From NCBI GenBank assembly GCA_900766825.1, contig CAAFWU010000037.1:9676-73675 (forward strand): DNA of 64,000 nucleotides, in the 5' to 3' direction. Origin of the DNA: Bacteroidales bacterium. Lineage in GTDB: Bacteria > Bacteroidota > Bacteroidia > Bacteroidales > Marinilabiliaceae. Shown here one piece after another: positions 1 to 7,927 of this stretch. The first letter of the stretch is position 1, and each line of letters begins with the position of its first letter. A program made the translations under genes and the position numbers. The notes beneath the pieces were generated by a model. That model had not been told where the DNA came from. It saw only the letters and a program-made list of their open reading frames with translations, and did no database searches.

Positions 1-608
1 TTGAAGGCATCGTGGTCGGCACCGAAGTCATCTTTCCAAAGCTCGATGTACTTGTAGATGCAGTCCTTTAGGTGATGGCCGTTGAGGAATATGAGCTCGC
101 AAGGCATGATTATCAGACCCTTGTCAGCAGCACCGTTGAATGTCTTGAAACGACGGTAGAGCAACTGAGTCAGCTTGCCAGGGTACGACGATGCGGGGGC
201 ATCGGTGAATTTGCAAGCGGGGTCGAAGGTGATGCCTGCCTCGGTGGTGTTCGAGATTACGAAACGAATCTCTGGTTGGTCGGCCAAGGCCATGAAGGCT
301 GCGTTCTGGCTATATGGGTTGAGAGCGCGGCTGATGACGTCGATACGTGTCAGTTCGTTAACGGCCTCGCCATTCTGACGTCCCTGAAGGTTAACGTGAT
401 AGAGGCAGTCCTGACCATTGAGCCAGTCCACCATGCCACGATCGATGGGCTGAACCACCACAACAGAACTGTTGAAGTCTGTGCGCTGATCCATGTTGTA
501 GATAATCCAATCTACGAAAGCGCGAAGGAAGTTGCCCTCGCCAAACTGAATGATTCTCTCTGGCATCACGCTCTTGGGAGCGGTGCGTTTGTTAAGTGCC
601 TTGAGCAT
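1..608 (-). CDS. uxaB: Tagaturonate reductase (altronate oxidoreductase), partial
   Basis: Reads leftward from an ATG at 608 and is still open at base 1, so only the first 202 residues are present. The N-terminus contains the nucleotide-binding start typical of the mannitol dehydrogenase/UxaB family (RIIQFGEGNFLRAFVDW at about residues 17-33), followed by VVVVQP and the segment FVISNTTEAGITFDP, which is characteristic of UxaB and UxuB proteins. The family reduces D-tagaturonate to D-altronate with NADH. It is last in a same-strand series after uxaC, kdgK, kdgA, the transporter and yhcH, which supports UxaB over fructuronate reductase. The missing dehydratase UxaA would be expected to the left of the window. 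Confidence 0.88.
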   Translation of the reverse strand, partial: MLKALNKRTAPKSVMPERIIQFGEGNFLRAFVDWIIYNMDQRTDFNSSVVVVQPIDRGMVDWLNGQDCLYHVNLQGRQNGEAVNELTRIDVISRALNPYSQNAAFMALADQPEIRFVISNTTEAGITFDPACKFTDAPASSYPGKLTQLLYRRFKTFNGAADKGLIIMPCELIFLNGHHLKDCIYKYIELWKDDFGADHDAF

Positions 609-641
609 TTTATTTCAGGTGTTTTTTTGTTGATATATACA

Positions 642-676
642 GATGGCTCGTTGCCGTTGTTTGGTGCGTTGCCATC
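642..676 (-). other. Intercistronic hairpin, yhcH-uxaB gap
   Basis: Six-base arms GATGGC (642-647) and GCCATC (671-676) lie in the 88-base gap between the yhcH-like gene and uxaB. On the minus strand the second arm is followed by TGTATATATC. It is weaker than the two hairpins further upstream in the same operon but has the same placement. Confidence 0.35.
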
Positions 677-696
677 ATAACCCTCTGTTCTTCAGA

Positions 697-1170
697 TTAC
701 ATTCTAACTTTGAACACAATCTTTTTGGCTACTTTTTGCTCGCCCACCATCATGCAGGGGGCGTGCAGGTCTTCGGGAGTCAGAATGGCAGCCTCGCCCT
801 CCGACAGCACCACGTGGCTCAACTGCTTGGTGGCGTGGGTGAAAAAGATGTCCTTCTCCTCGTTGTACTCGGGCTCCTCCACAATGTTCTTTATGTCGGA
901 GCAACCTATAATCTCTTGACCCTCGAAGATATACTGAACGTCGGCAAACTTGCGATGACCCTCCAATTTGGCCAAGGCATGAATCTTGGTCTTGTAGACT
1001 TGGAAGATGGCTTTGTTGTCATCGTCAATCACCACGGTCTTCTTGTCGCCAGGCTGCATGCCTGCGAATTCTGCGGCCAAGTCATGATTGCGCAGAAACT
1101 CAAACACCTTGCCATATTTCTTGTTGCAAGCCTGAGCCTCAAGTGTGCTTATTGTGCCAAATATTGCCAT
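697..1170 (-). CDS. YhcH/YjgK/YiaL family protein (DUF386)
   Basis: A 157-residue protein that begins MAIFGTISTLEAQ and carries the family core GHRKFADVQYIFEGQEIIG (about residues 71-89) and the cupin-like end LTPEDLHAPCMM. The length matches the family (about 150 residues). Members are small beta-sandwich proteins of the EbgC/YhcH group found next to sialic-acid and uronate genes. The exact reaction is not settled, and an anomerase or sugar-binding role has been proposed for relatives. Here it sits between the hexuronate transporter and uxaB in the same operon, so a role in handling free uronates or their isomers is likely. Family assignment is secure; function is inferred from context. Confidence 0.85.
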   Translation of the reverse strand: MAIFGTISTLEAQACNKKYGKVFEFLRNHDLAAEFAGMQPGDKKTVVIDDDNKAIFQVYKTKIHALAKLEGHRKFADVQYIFEGQEIIGCSDIKNIVEEPEYNEEKDIFFTHATKQLSHVVLSEGEAAILTPEDLHAPCMMVGEQKVAKKIVFKVRM

Positions 1171-1227
1171 GACTGTTTATTACTTTTTTGTTGTTTTCTT
1201 TCTATACCCTTGAGTTCCTACGCTCTG

Positions 1228-2685
1228 TTAGTCAATCACAATGGGTTTGTGCTTAGGAACAAGGCTCTTCATAATGCTCCAAGCAATGATGTAGGCCACT
1301 GCGCAGATGCAGAAGATGATCATGTAGCCCGCAGGTTTGCCCTCGAAACCGAGGAACGAGAAGGCCTCGCCAGCTCCCTCGGCATAGGTGAAGAGCATGC
1401 CCGCACCCTTGTTGATAAGGAACGAACCTATGCCACCTGCCATGGCGCCAATGCCCGTTATGGTTGCAATGGTCGATTTGGGGAACATATCGCCAATGGT
1501 CGAGAAGAGGTTGGCCGACCATGCTTGGTGACCAGAGCCTGCCAAGCCAATGATGACGGCTACCCACCATGCCGATATGCCGCCCAGAGGCTGAGCAAAG
1601 AGGGCCAACAAGGGGAAGCATGCGAAGATGAGCATCGACAACATGCGACCGCTATAGGGCTCCATGTTTTTCTGCTCCACAAAGTATTTTGGCAGATAGC
1701 CACCAAAGATGGAGAGAACGGTCACAATGGCGTAGAGGGTGAAAATCAGTGCCATGCCAGTGCCAGAATCCGAACGGAAGCCATATACGTCCGAGAAGTA
1801 GGCTGGAGCCCAGAATAGGTAGAACCACCAAACACCGTCGGTGAAGAACTTGCCAGCAATGAAAGACCAAGTTTGCTTATACTTAAAGCATTGGAAGAAA
1901 GGAATAACCTTCTCCTCCTTCTTCTCGGTCTGAGGATCCAAAGCTGCTTTGGCCTCGTCCACATCGTCCTGATGTATGTAGGCCAACTCCGAAGGGTCCA
2001 CATGTTTGCTCTTCTCTGGTTTCTCGTACATCATGTGCCAGAAGAACATCCAAATGAAGCCCAAGGCACCGATGATAATGAAGGCCATCTCCCAACCGCA
2101 AGCCTTAGCCAGAGTGGGAATTGTGGCAGGGGCAGCCAAGGCACCAACCGATGCGCCAGCGTTGAAGATCGATGTGGCAAATGCCCTATCTTTCTTAGGG
2201 AAGTACTCGGCTGTGACCTTGATGGCGGCAGGGAAGTTGCCCGCCTCGCCCATGGCCAAAATCAGTCGGCATGTCAAAAATAGGTAGACGCTCACCGTGG
2301 CTATGGCCAATGCCAATGCCGACCCCGCCTCAACGGCTCGCAGGGCCTCTATAGATTCCAAACCCTCGATGTTCATGGTCAGCCAGCCGCATCCAGCGTG
2401 GAGGCAGGCGCCCAACGACCATACAAAAATTGCAATCTGATAGCCACGTTTGGTGCCCATCCAATCTATAAACTTGCCCGCGAAGAGGCACGCTATGGCA
2501 TAAAATATCGAGAAGGCGCCCGTGATGGTGCCGTAGTCGCTATCTGTCCAGTGGAACTCGGGGGCTATGAAGTCTTTCCATGTTAGCGAAAGCACCTGAC
2601 GGTCCATGTAGTTAACCGTCGTAGCCACAAATAGCAGGACGCATATCCACCAGCGCCAATTGCTTGTCGGTTTCGCGTTTGACAT
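1228..2685 (-). CDS. exuT: Hexuronate MFS transporter (ExuT-like)
   Basis: A 485-residue polytopic protein of the anion:cation symporter branch of the major facilitator superfamily. The first membrane segment and its loop read WWICVLLFVATTVNYMDRQVLSL. The motif LAMGEAGNFPAAIKVTAEYFPKKDRA (about residues 164-189) is the ACS-family signature seen in ExuT and related hexuronate permeases. About twelve hydrophobic segments are visible, with a charged central loop near residues 220-260. It is expected to import galacturonate/glucuronate with protons across the inner membrane. Its place between kdgA and yhcH/uxaB in the uronate operon supports the substrate. The symbol is by analogy with E. coli. 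Confidence 0.88.
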   Translation of the reverse strand: MSNAKPTSNWRWWICVLLFVATTVNYMDRQVLSLTWKDFIAPEFHWTDSDYGTITGAFSIFYAIACLFAGKFIDWMGTKRGYQIAIFVWSLGACLHAGCGWLTMNIEGLESIEALRAVEAGSALALAIATVSVYLFLTCRLILAMGEAGNFPAAIKVTAEYFPKKDRAFATSIFNAGASVGALAAPATIPTLAKACGWEMAFIIIGALGFIWMFFWHMMYEKPEKSKHVDPSELAYIHQDDVDEAKAALDPQTEKKEEKVIPFFQCFKYKQTWSFIAGKFFTDGVWWFYLFWAPAYFSDVYGFRSDSGTGMALIFTLYAIVTVLSIFGGYLPKYFVEQKNMEPYSGRMLSMLIFACFPLLALFAQPLGGISAWWVAVIIGLAGSGHQAWSANLFSTIGDMFPKSTIATITGIGAMAGGIGSFLINKGAGMLFTYAEGAGEAFSFLGFEGKPAGYMIIFCICAVAYIIAWSIMKSLVPKHKPIVID

Positions 2686-2733
2686 ACCGTATGTTTTTAT
2701 TGTGGTTGTTGTTTGTGTGGGATAAAATATAAG

Positions 2734-2779
2734 TAACGTGCACCTGATTCATGGCATCCATGACCTCGGGTGCACGTTA
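2734..2779 (-). other. Intercistronic two-tier hairpin, kdgA-exuT gap
   Basis: Perfect 11-base arms TAACGTGCACC (2734-2744) and GGTGCACGTTA (2769-2779) enclose a second perfect stem TCATGG/CCATGA (2749-2763). On the minus strand the structure is followed by CTTATATT, not by a T-run, so it does not look like a simple intrinsic terminator. It may stabilise or process the uxa operon mRNA, or tune expression of the transporter. Confidence 0.7.
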
Positions 2780-2797
2780 GTGTCTGTCGGTCAGTGA

Positions 2798-3469
2798 CTA
2801 TTTGTTGCGAGCTGCCTTGATGATGTCCAGGCACTCTTTGCACTTGTTGGTCACGTATGCCCAATCGTTGGCTGCCACCTTATCTTTGGGGAAGAGTTTG
2901 GAACCCATGCCTACGCAGAATACGCCTGCGGCAAACCACTTCTCCAAATTCTCCTTCTCGGGTGCCACGCCACCAGTCACCATGATCTTGCTCCATGGCA
3001 TTGGGGCCTTCAGACCCTTGACCATGTTGGGACCGTATACGTCGCCAGGAAAGAGCTTGGTGAGGTCGCAACCCAACTCCTGTGCTTTGCCTATCTCGCT
3101 CACGGTGCCGCAGCCAGGGCAGTAGGCTACCAAACGGCGGTTGCAGATTGGGGCAATTTCGGGATTGAAGAGGGGACCTACAACAAAGTTGGCACCCAAC
3201 TGGAGGTAGAGAGCTGCTGTGGCGGGGTCTACAATGGAGCCAATGCCCAATGCCAACTCGGGGCACTCTTTGTCGGCCCACTTTACCAACTCGCCAAACA
3301 CCTCTTGTGCAAAGTCTCCACGGTTGGTGAACTCGAAGGCGCGTACGCCACCCTCGTAACATGCTTTCACTACATTTTTGCAAACCTCGATGTCCTTGTT
3401 GTAGAACACGGGTACCATGCCAGTCTCGCCAATTTTGGCCAACACGGCTATCTTGTCAAACTTTGCCAC
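2798..3469 (-). CDS. kdgA: 2-keto-3-deoxy-6-phosphogluconate aldolase
   Basis: A 223-residue class I aldolase that cleaves KDPG to pyruvate and glyceraldehyde-3-phosphate, the last step of the uronate route. Family landmarks are GMVPVFYNKD near the start, GGVRAFEFTNRG (with the catalytic Glu), GSIVDPATAAL, and the Schiff-base Lys in TKLFPG, ending with MVTGGVAPEKENLEKW. I chose the GTG at 3469 because the product then begins VAKFDKIAVL, as homologues do, and gives the normal family length. The frame stays open upstream to 3625, but that stretch is low-complexity, covers an intercistronic hairpin and does not resemble the family. It lies 168 bases after kdgK. Confidence 0.93.
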   Translation of the reverse strand: MAKFDKIAVLAKIGETGMVPVFYNKDIEVCKNVVKACYEGGVRAFEFTNRGDFAQEVFGELVKWADKECPELALGIGSIVDPATAALYLQLGANFVVGPLFNPEIAPICNRRLVAYCPGCGTVSEIGKAQELGCDLTKLFPGDVYGPNMVKGLKAPMPWSKIMVTGGVAPEKENLEKWFAAGVFCVGMGSKLFPKDKVAANDWAYVTNKCKECLDIIKAARNK

Positions 3470-3586
3470 GTCTTTTCTCTTTTTATTTGTCTGTTTGTTT
3501 TCAAATAGATGTCTGCCCGCTTGTGCCAATCTCTTTTCTCTTGGCATTTTGCTTGTGGCAGCATCCTTTTCTTGTTTCAATATAAG

Positions 3587-3624
3587 TGGTCTGCCATGCA
3601 ACCTAAGTTTGTCATGGCAGACCA
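3587..3624 (-). other. Intercistronic hairpin, kdgK-kdgA gap
   Basis: Perfect 12-base arms TGGTCTGCCATG (3587-3598) and CATGGCAGACCA (3613-3624) with a 14-base loop, just after the kdgK stop codon. On the minus strand it is followed by CTTATATT, the same tail as the hairpin between kdgA and exuT. No T-run follows, so a full-strength terminator is unlikely. Confidence 0.7.
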
Positions 3625-3637
3625 TTTAATCTTTTGC

Positions 3638-4660
3638 TTAGCGCTGAACGCGACCGTTGGCGTTGCCACCAGCCAAGCTCTCGACCTCAGACTCAGAAAC
3701 CAAGTTGAAGTCGCCGCTTACGGTGTGCTTGAGAGCCGAAGCTGCAACAGCGAACTCAAGAGCCTCGCCCTGTGTGGGTTTGGTGAGCAGACCGTGGATC
3801 AGACCACCCGAGAACGAGTCGCCACCACCAACGCGGTCCACGATGGGGTTGATTTCGTAACGCTTGCTCTGGTAGAACTCCTGACCGTTGTAGATCAGAG
3901 CCTTCCAACCATTGAATGTTGCCGAGAAGGACTCACGGAGTGTGGATACAACATACTTGAAGCCAAACTCCTCTGCCATCTGCTTGAAGATCTTCTCGTA
4001 GCCGCTGGCGTCGGTCTTGCCACCCTCAACATCGGCATCGGGTTTGAAGCCGAGGCAGAGCTCTGCGTCTTCCTCGTTGCCAATGCAAACGTCAACGTAC
4101 TGCATCAAAGGACGCATAACGCTTATGGCCTTCTCGCTGGTCCACAACTTCTTGCGGAAGTTCAAGTCAACCGATACGGTTACGCCGTTGCGCTTAGCAG
4201 CCTCGCAAGCCAACTTGGTGAGCTCGGCAGCCTTGTCGCTGATGGCTGGGGTGATGCCGCTCCAGTGGAACCACTGTGCGCCATTCATGATGGCGTCGAA
4301 GTCGAAGTCCTGAGGATCGGCCTCGGCAATGGCTGAGTGAGCACGGTCGTAGATGACCTTGGAGGGACGCATAGATGCGCCAGTCTCTGCATAGTAGAGG
4401 CCTACGCGCTCGCCACCGCGGGCAATGAACTGGGTGTTCACGCCATAGCGGCGCATGGCATTGAGGGCTATTTGGCCAATCTCATGCTTGGGCAACTTGC
4501 TCACAAAATAGGCTTCGTGACCATAGTTTGCCAAGCTCACGGCTACGTTGGCCTCACCACCACCTGGGATGATGCGGAACGATTCGCTCTGGATGAAACG
4601 GTCGGTGCCCTCAGGAGAGAGGCGAAGCATGAGTTCGCCAAAGGTTACTACTTTTGCCAT
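3638..4660 (-). CDS. kdgK: 2-keto-3-deoxygluconate kinase
   Basis: A 340-residue PfkB-family sugar kinase that phosphorylates KDG to KDPG. The N-terminus VTFGELMLRLSPEG and the GGGEANVAVSLANYG motif (about residues 33-47) are typical of KdgK, and the PfkB signature DRVGGGDSFSGGLIHG near residue 271 holds the catalytic Asp in GGGDSF. The length is near that of Bacteroides KdgK proteins. It sits 72 bases after uxaC and upstream of kdgA on the same strand. Both the galacturonate branch (uxaC/uxaB) and the unsaturated-uronide branch (kduI/kduD) in this window need this enzyme. Confidence 0.93.
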   Translation of the reverse strand: MAKVVTFGELMLRLSPEGTDRFIQSESFRIIPGGGEANVAVSLANYGHEAYFVSKLPKHEIGQIALNAMRRYGVNTQFIARGGERVGLYYAETGASMRPSKVIYDRAHSAIAEADPQDFDFDAIMNGAQWFHWSGITPAISDKAAELTKLACEAAKRNGVTVSVDLNFRKKLWTSEKAISVMRPLMQYVDVCIGNEEDAELCLGFKPDADVEGGKTDASGYEKIFKQMAEEFGFKYVVSTLRESFSATFNGWKALIYNGQEFYQSKRYEINPIVDRVGGGDSFSGGLIHGLLTKPTQGEALEFAVAASALKHTVSGDFNLVSESEVESLAGGNANGRVQR

Positions 4661-4732
4661 TGTTATGTGTGGTTTTGAATTCTGTATTTGGTTGTTTATT
4701 AGTGGGTTGACTTTCTTGTCTTTCCTTGTTGC

Positions 4733-6154
4733 TTAGAAGTTGAAGTAGCTCTTGGCGTTGTTGTAGCAGATGTCTTGAATCATCTGGTCCACACGCTTCT
4801 GCTCGTAGCCAGTGTAGGGTACCTCGCCGTTCTCGATGTCTACGCCAACCAAGTTGCACAGTGTGCGACGGAAGTACTCGTGACGGGGGTAGGAGAGGAA
4901 CGAGCGCGAGTCGGTGAGCATGCCAACAAAGCGGCTCAGCAGACCCAGTACGGAGAGGGCGTTCATCTGCTTCTGCATACCGTCCTTCTGATCCAGGAAC
5001 CACCAGCCCGAGCCGAGCTGAATTTTGCCTGCAACGCTGCCATCTTGGAAGTTGCCAAGCATGGTGGCCAATACCTCATTGGCGCAGGGGTTCAAGTTGT
5101 AAAGAATGGTCTTGGCCAACTTGCCCTCGGTGTTCAGTTTGTCCAAGAACTTAGCGCACTTTTTGGCAGTTGTGAACTCGCCAATGGAGTCGAAGCCTGT
5201 GTCGGGACCCAACAACTTGAACATCTTGGTGTTGTTGTTGCGGATGGCACCATAGTGGAACTGTTGTGTCCAGCCCGACTCTGCATCCTGCTCGGCAAAT
5301 ATTATCATCATAGCGCTCTTGAACTTCAAGATCTCCTCTTGGCTCAACTCGGCACCGCCATATACCTTATTAAAGATGGTGCTGATCTCTGCGTCGGTGT
5401 AGTCCTCGGCGTAGAACTCTTCGATGCCGTGGTCGCTCAAGCGGCAGCCCATGCTGGCAAAGAAGTCGTGGCGAGACTGCAATGCAGCCACAAAGTCAGT
5501 GAAGTTGCTGATGTTTGTGTTGGCAGCCTGAGCCAACTTCTCAACGTAGGCGCGGAACTCGGCAGGAACCTCAACGGCCATAGCCTTGTCGGGGCGCCAG
5601 GTGGGCAACATACGAGTTTTGCAGTTTTTGTCGGCGGCCACAATCTTGTGCCACTCGAGGCTGTCTACTGGGTCGTCGGTGGTGCAAACAATCTCCACGT
5701 TATAGAACTCCATAAGTCCGCGGGGTGTGAACTTGGGGTCGTTCTTGATCTTGTCGTTGCACTCGTCGTATATCTCGCGAGCTGTTTCTGGATTCAGCAG
5801 TTTGTCGATGCCAAAAGCTGTCTTGAGCTCCAGATGTGTCCAGTGGTAGAGTGGGTTGCGGAATGTGTAGGGAACTGTCTCAGCCCATTTTTCAAATTTC
5901 TCCCAGTCTGTTGTGTCCTTGCCAGTGCAGAAGCGTTCGTCCACACCGTTGGAGCGCATGGCACGCCACTTATAGTGGTCGCCCATGAGCCAAATTTGTG
6001 CAATGGACTCAAAGCGCTTGTTCTCTGCAACCATCTGAGGAATCAGGTGACAGTGGTAATCGATGATGGGCATCTTCTCGGCAAAGTCGTGATAGAGATG
6101 CTTGGCCGTCTCATTGGTCAGAATGAAATCGGGGTTGATGAATGTCTTTGCCAT
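4733..6154 (-). CDS. uxaC: Uronate isomerase
   Basis: A 473-residue member of the glucuronate isomerase branch of the amidohydrolase superfamily. It interconverts galacturonate/tagaturonate and glucuronate/fructuronate in the cytoplasm. The metal-binding HxH is visible at His34 and His36 (PIIDYHCHL), followed by IWLMGDHYKWRAMRSNG and, near the C-terminus, FVGMLTDSRSFLSYPRHEYFRR, a hallmark of UxaC. Length equals the usual 465-475 residues. It is the first gene of the minus-strand operon and faces the LacI gene across a 749-base regulatory region. Confidence 0.96.
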   Translation of the reverse strand: MAKTFINPDFILTNETAKHLYHDFAEKMPIIDYHCHLIPQMVAENKRFESIAQIWLMGDHYKWRAMRSNGVDERFCTGKDTTDWEKFEKWAETVPYTFRNPLYHWTHLELKTAFGIDKLLNPETAREIYDECNDKIKNDPKFTPRGLMEFYNVEIVCTTDDPVDSLEWHKIVAADKNCKTRMLPTWRPDKAMAVEVPAEFRAYVEKLAQAANTNISNFTDFVAALQSRHDFFASMGCRLSDHGIEEFYAEDYTDAEISTIFNKVYGGAELSQEEILKFKSAMMIIFAEQDAESGWTQQFHYGAIRNNNTKMFKLLGPDTGFDSIGEFTTAKKCAKFLDKLNTEGKLAKTILYNLNPCANEVLATMLGNFQDGSVAGKIQLGSGWWFLDQKDGMQKQMNALSVLGLLSRFVGMLTDSRSFLSYPRHEYFRRTLCNLVGVDIENGEVPYTGYEQKRVDQMIQDICYNNAKSYFNF

Positions 6155-6309
6155 TCTGTTTTGAGGTATTATGTTTTTGGGATCTAAACCTTTATGTCTC
6201 TTTTCTCAGACGCAAGGCTTAAATACATATTTATTACTTGTGTTATGTCCTTCTTTTAGAAAAACCTCTGTCTGCTGTGTCTTACCGTGTCCTTATTCTT
6301 TCTAACCCG

Positions 6310-6326
6310 CAATCGAATCTCGATTG
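6310..6326. promoter_or_regulatory. Inverted repeat, possible regulator site
   Basis: CAATCGA-ATC-TCGATTG: perfect 7-base arms with a 3-base spacer, about 160 bases upstream of uxaC. The size and symmetry suit a dimeric DNA-binding protein, but the protein is unknown. Confidence 0.4.
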
Positions 6327-6370
6327 ATTACGATGCTCCCTTTGTTTGTGGCTTCTGTTATAAGGTATAA

Positions 6371-6388
6371 AAGACTTGATCGAGTCTT
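6371..6388. promoter_or_regulatory. Near-perfect palindrome upstream of uxaC
   Basis: AAGACTTGATCGAGTCTT, an 18-base inverted repeat with one mismatched pair (16 of 18 positions symmetric) around GATC. It adjoins the TATACCTTA minus-strand sequence that might be the uxaC promoter, so a repressor or activator site is plausible. Confidence 0.4.
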
Positions 6389-6525
6389 GTGGCAATTTTC
6401 TGACCGCGCCCATGTGGTTTTGAGCGAAGTGTAGCACAGGTGATTTAAGATTATTTCTAAACGTCTTTTACCTTTATTTTAGTCTTTAACCGCGTGGTTT
6501 ACGACTTTTTATTACGTATGTGTTG

Positions 6526-6538
6526 GCAAACGTGTTGC
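6526..6538. promoter_or_regulatory. LacI-type operator-like site 1
   Basis: GCAAACGTGTTGC is a CG-centred imperfect palindrome related to the perfect operator at 6861-6872. A similar sequence in inverse orientation lies about 60 bases away at 6587-6599, a spacing that could permit looping or cooperative binding. Confidence 0.45.
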
Positions 6539-6586
6539 GCAAATAGTTGCATTTAATGTGCCTTAGTTTTAGGATTTCTCGCAATA

Positions 6587-6599
6587 ACACACGTTTGCA
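6587..6599. promoter_or_regulatory. LacI-type operator-like site 2
   Basis: The sequence ACACACGTTTGCA shares the ACGTTTGC half-site with the reverse complement of site 1. It is imperfect and rests on similarity to the two other sites in the same gap. Confidence 0.4.
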
Positions 6600-6860
6600 C
6601 GCTATTTGCCGCTTTTGCAAAGGCGAATATATAACAAAGAAATGTTGCAACCAAAGAATTTGGCGAAAAAATATTGACTGTATTGAATATTAGCGTTTTA
6701 TGCCTTATGCCTCTTTTGCTCTCCATTCATACCATTGTGCATGTTGTCTTTTGTCAACGTTTTTATTCTAAAACGCCGCATTGTAAGTAGTTGTGCTTTT
6801 ATTGAATCTTGCTAATGCAATTTTTTGAATATTTTTTGCGCAAAAGTGTTGCTCTTCTAA

Positions 6861-6872
6861 ACAAACGTTTGT
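6861..6872. promoter_or_regulatory. Perfect LacI-family operator upstream of the LacI gene
   Basis: ACAAACGTTTGT is a perfect 12-base palindrome with the central CG typical of LacI-family operators. It ends 31 bases before the LacI start codon and just downstream of a T-rich TATTTTTTG stretch (6830-6838) that could be the -7 box. This suggests autoregulation. Confidence 0.6.
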
Positions 6873-6903
6873 AGCTTTGTGGGAGTGAAAGAAATATAAA
6901 AAA

Positions 6904-7914
6904 ATGTCAAAGCCAACCATAAGTGACATAGCCAAGGCGCTTAAGATTACGCCTTCCACAGTATCGCGTGCCCTTGCTGGCAATCCTCGCGTTAGTGAGC
7001 AGACTCGTGCCCTCGTAGAGCGTAAAGCCGAAGAGTTGGGTTATGAGCGCAATGTCCTTGCCTCATCGCTCCGTAGGGGCGTGACCGACACGGTGGGACT
7101 TGTGGTGCCTCGCATCAATCGTCTCTTCTTTAGCAACGTTATTGCAGGTGCCGAGGCTGTGCTCAATCCTGCTGGCTTCAACCTTATCATATGTCAGAGT
7201 CACGAGCGACGCGATGATGAGAAGAGGGCTGTGCAAACCCTCATGCGCAATCAGGTGGCTGGCATTCTTATTTCGCACTCTTTAGAGACCAACGACCCCG
7301 ATGCCTTTGCTCAACTCTTTGCAGGAAGCGAGGTTACCCTTGTACAGTTTGACCGTGCTTTCCCAGGTATCGGCCATGCCGAGGTTGTTAACGATAACTA
7401 CGCTGGAGCCAAAGCTGCCACCAAGCATCTTATCGACTGTGGCTATCAGCATATTGGACATTTGGGCGGTGACCTCAATAGCAACGTCTATGCAGAGCGT
7501 CGTCAGGGTTTTGTCGATGCCCTTCGCGAGGCCAATATGGAGATTGACGACAGTCTTATTTTCGACGATTGCATTTCGCGTGACAAGGGTTTCTATAATG
7601 CCGCCAAAGCGTTGTCTCACGGATGCGATGCCCTCTATTGTGCTGGCGACTATGCTGCCCTCGGTGTTGTCGAATACGCCCGCATTCAGGGAGTTAAGAT
7701 TCCTGAGCAACTTGGTGTTGTTGGCACTGCCAATGAGACCTTTGCCGATGTCTCCTCACCAACACTTACCTCGTTGGAGCAGAATGCCTTCGAAGTTGGC
7801 AGTCGTGCAGCGCAAGCCTTCTTGGATATCAAACAAGGGCGTCGTATGGACGACCGCCGAATCATTGTGCCCATGAAGCTCATTGTCCGCGAATCGAGCC
7901 AACGTAAGAAATAA
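6904..7914 (+). CDS. LacI-family transcriptional regulator
   Basis: A 336-residue repressor-type protein. The N-terminal helix-turn-helix and hinge read TISDIAKALKITPSTVSRAL through VERKAEELGYERN (residues 4-50). A periplasmic-binding-protein-like effector domain follows, starting VGLVVPRINRLFFSNVIAGAE and ending SLEQNAFEVGSRAAQAFLDI. It lies between the two uronate gene sets and 13 bases upstream of kduI. It probably senses KDG or another uronate intermediate and controls both sets through the ACGTTTG-type sites in the adjacent gap. Effector and targets are inferred from position. Confidence 0.92.
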   Translation: MSKPTISDIAKALKITPSTVSRALAGNPRVSEQTRALVERKAEELGYERNVLASSLRRGVTDTVGLVVPRINRLFFSNVIAGAEAVLNPAGFNLIICQSHERRDDEKRAVQTLMRNQVAGILISHSLETNDPDAFAQLFAGSEVTLVQFDRAFPGIGHAEVVNDNYAGAKAATKHLIDCGYQHIGHLGGDLNSNVYAERRQGFVDALREANMEIDDSLIFDDCISRDKGFYNAAKALSHGCDALYCAGDYAALGVVEYARIQGVKIPEQLGVVGTANETFADVSSPTLTSLEQNAFEVGSRAAQAFLDIKQGRRMDDRRIIVPMKLIVRESSQRKK

Positions 7915-7927
7915 ACCACAAGAGACT

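Larger units (their letters stand above)
6155..6903. promoter_or_regulatory. Divergent regulatory region between uxaC and the LacI gene
   Basis: A 749-base A+T-rich gap with no convincing gene. It must hold the promoters of the uronate operon and of the LacI-kduI set. Visible elements are a perfect LacI-type operator near the LacI gene, two related half-palindromes in the middle, and two other inverted repeats nearer uxaC; each is listed separately. A possible weak minus-strand promoter overlaps 6360-6375 (TATACCTTA on the minus strand), but it is not a good match to TAnnTTTG. Confidence 0.65.

Noticed and set aside
3470..3625. N-terminal extension of KdgA to an upstream ATG
   Set aside because: It would include the intercistronic hairpin and a Lys/Gln/Asn-rich stretch not found in the family. 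The GTG at 3469 gives the normal length and N-terminus.
4775..6187. A 470-codon plus-strand frame opposite uxaC
   Set aside because: UxaC on the minus strand has all family motifs. The opposite frame is a composition shadow.
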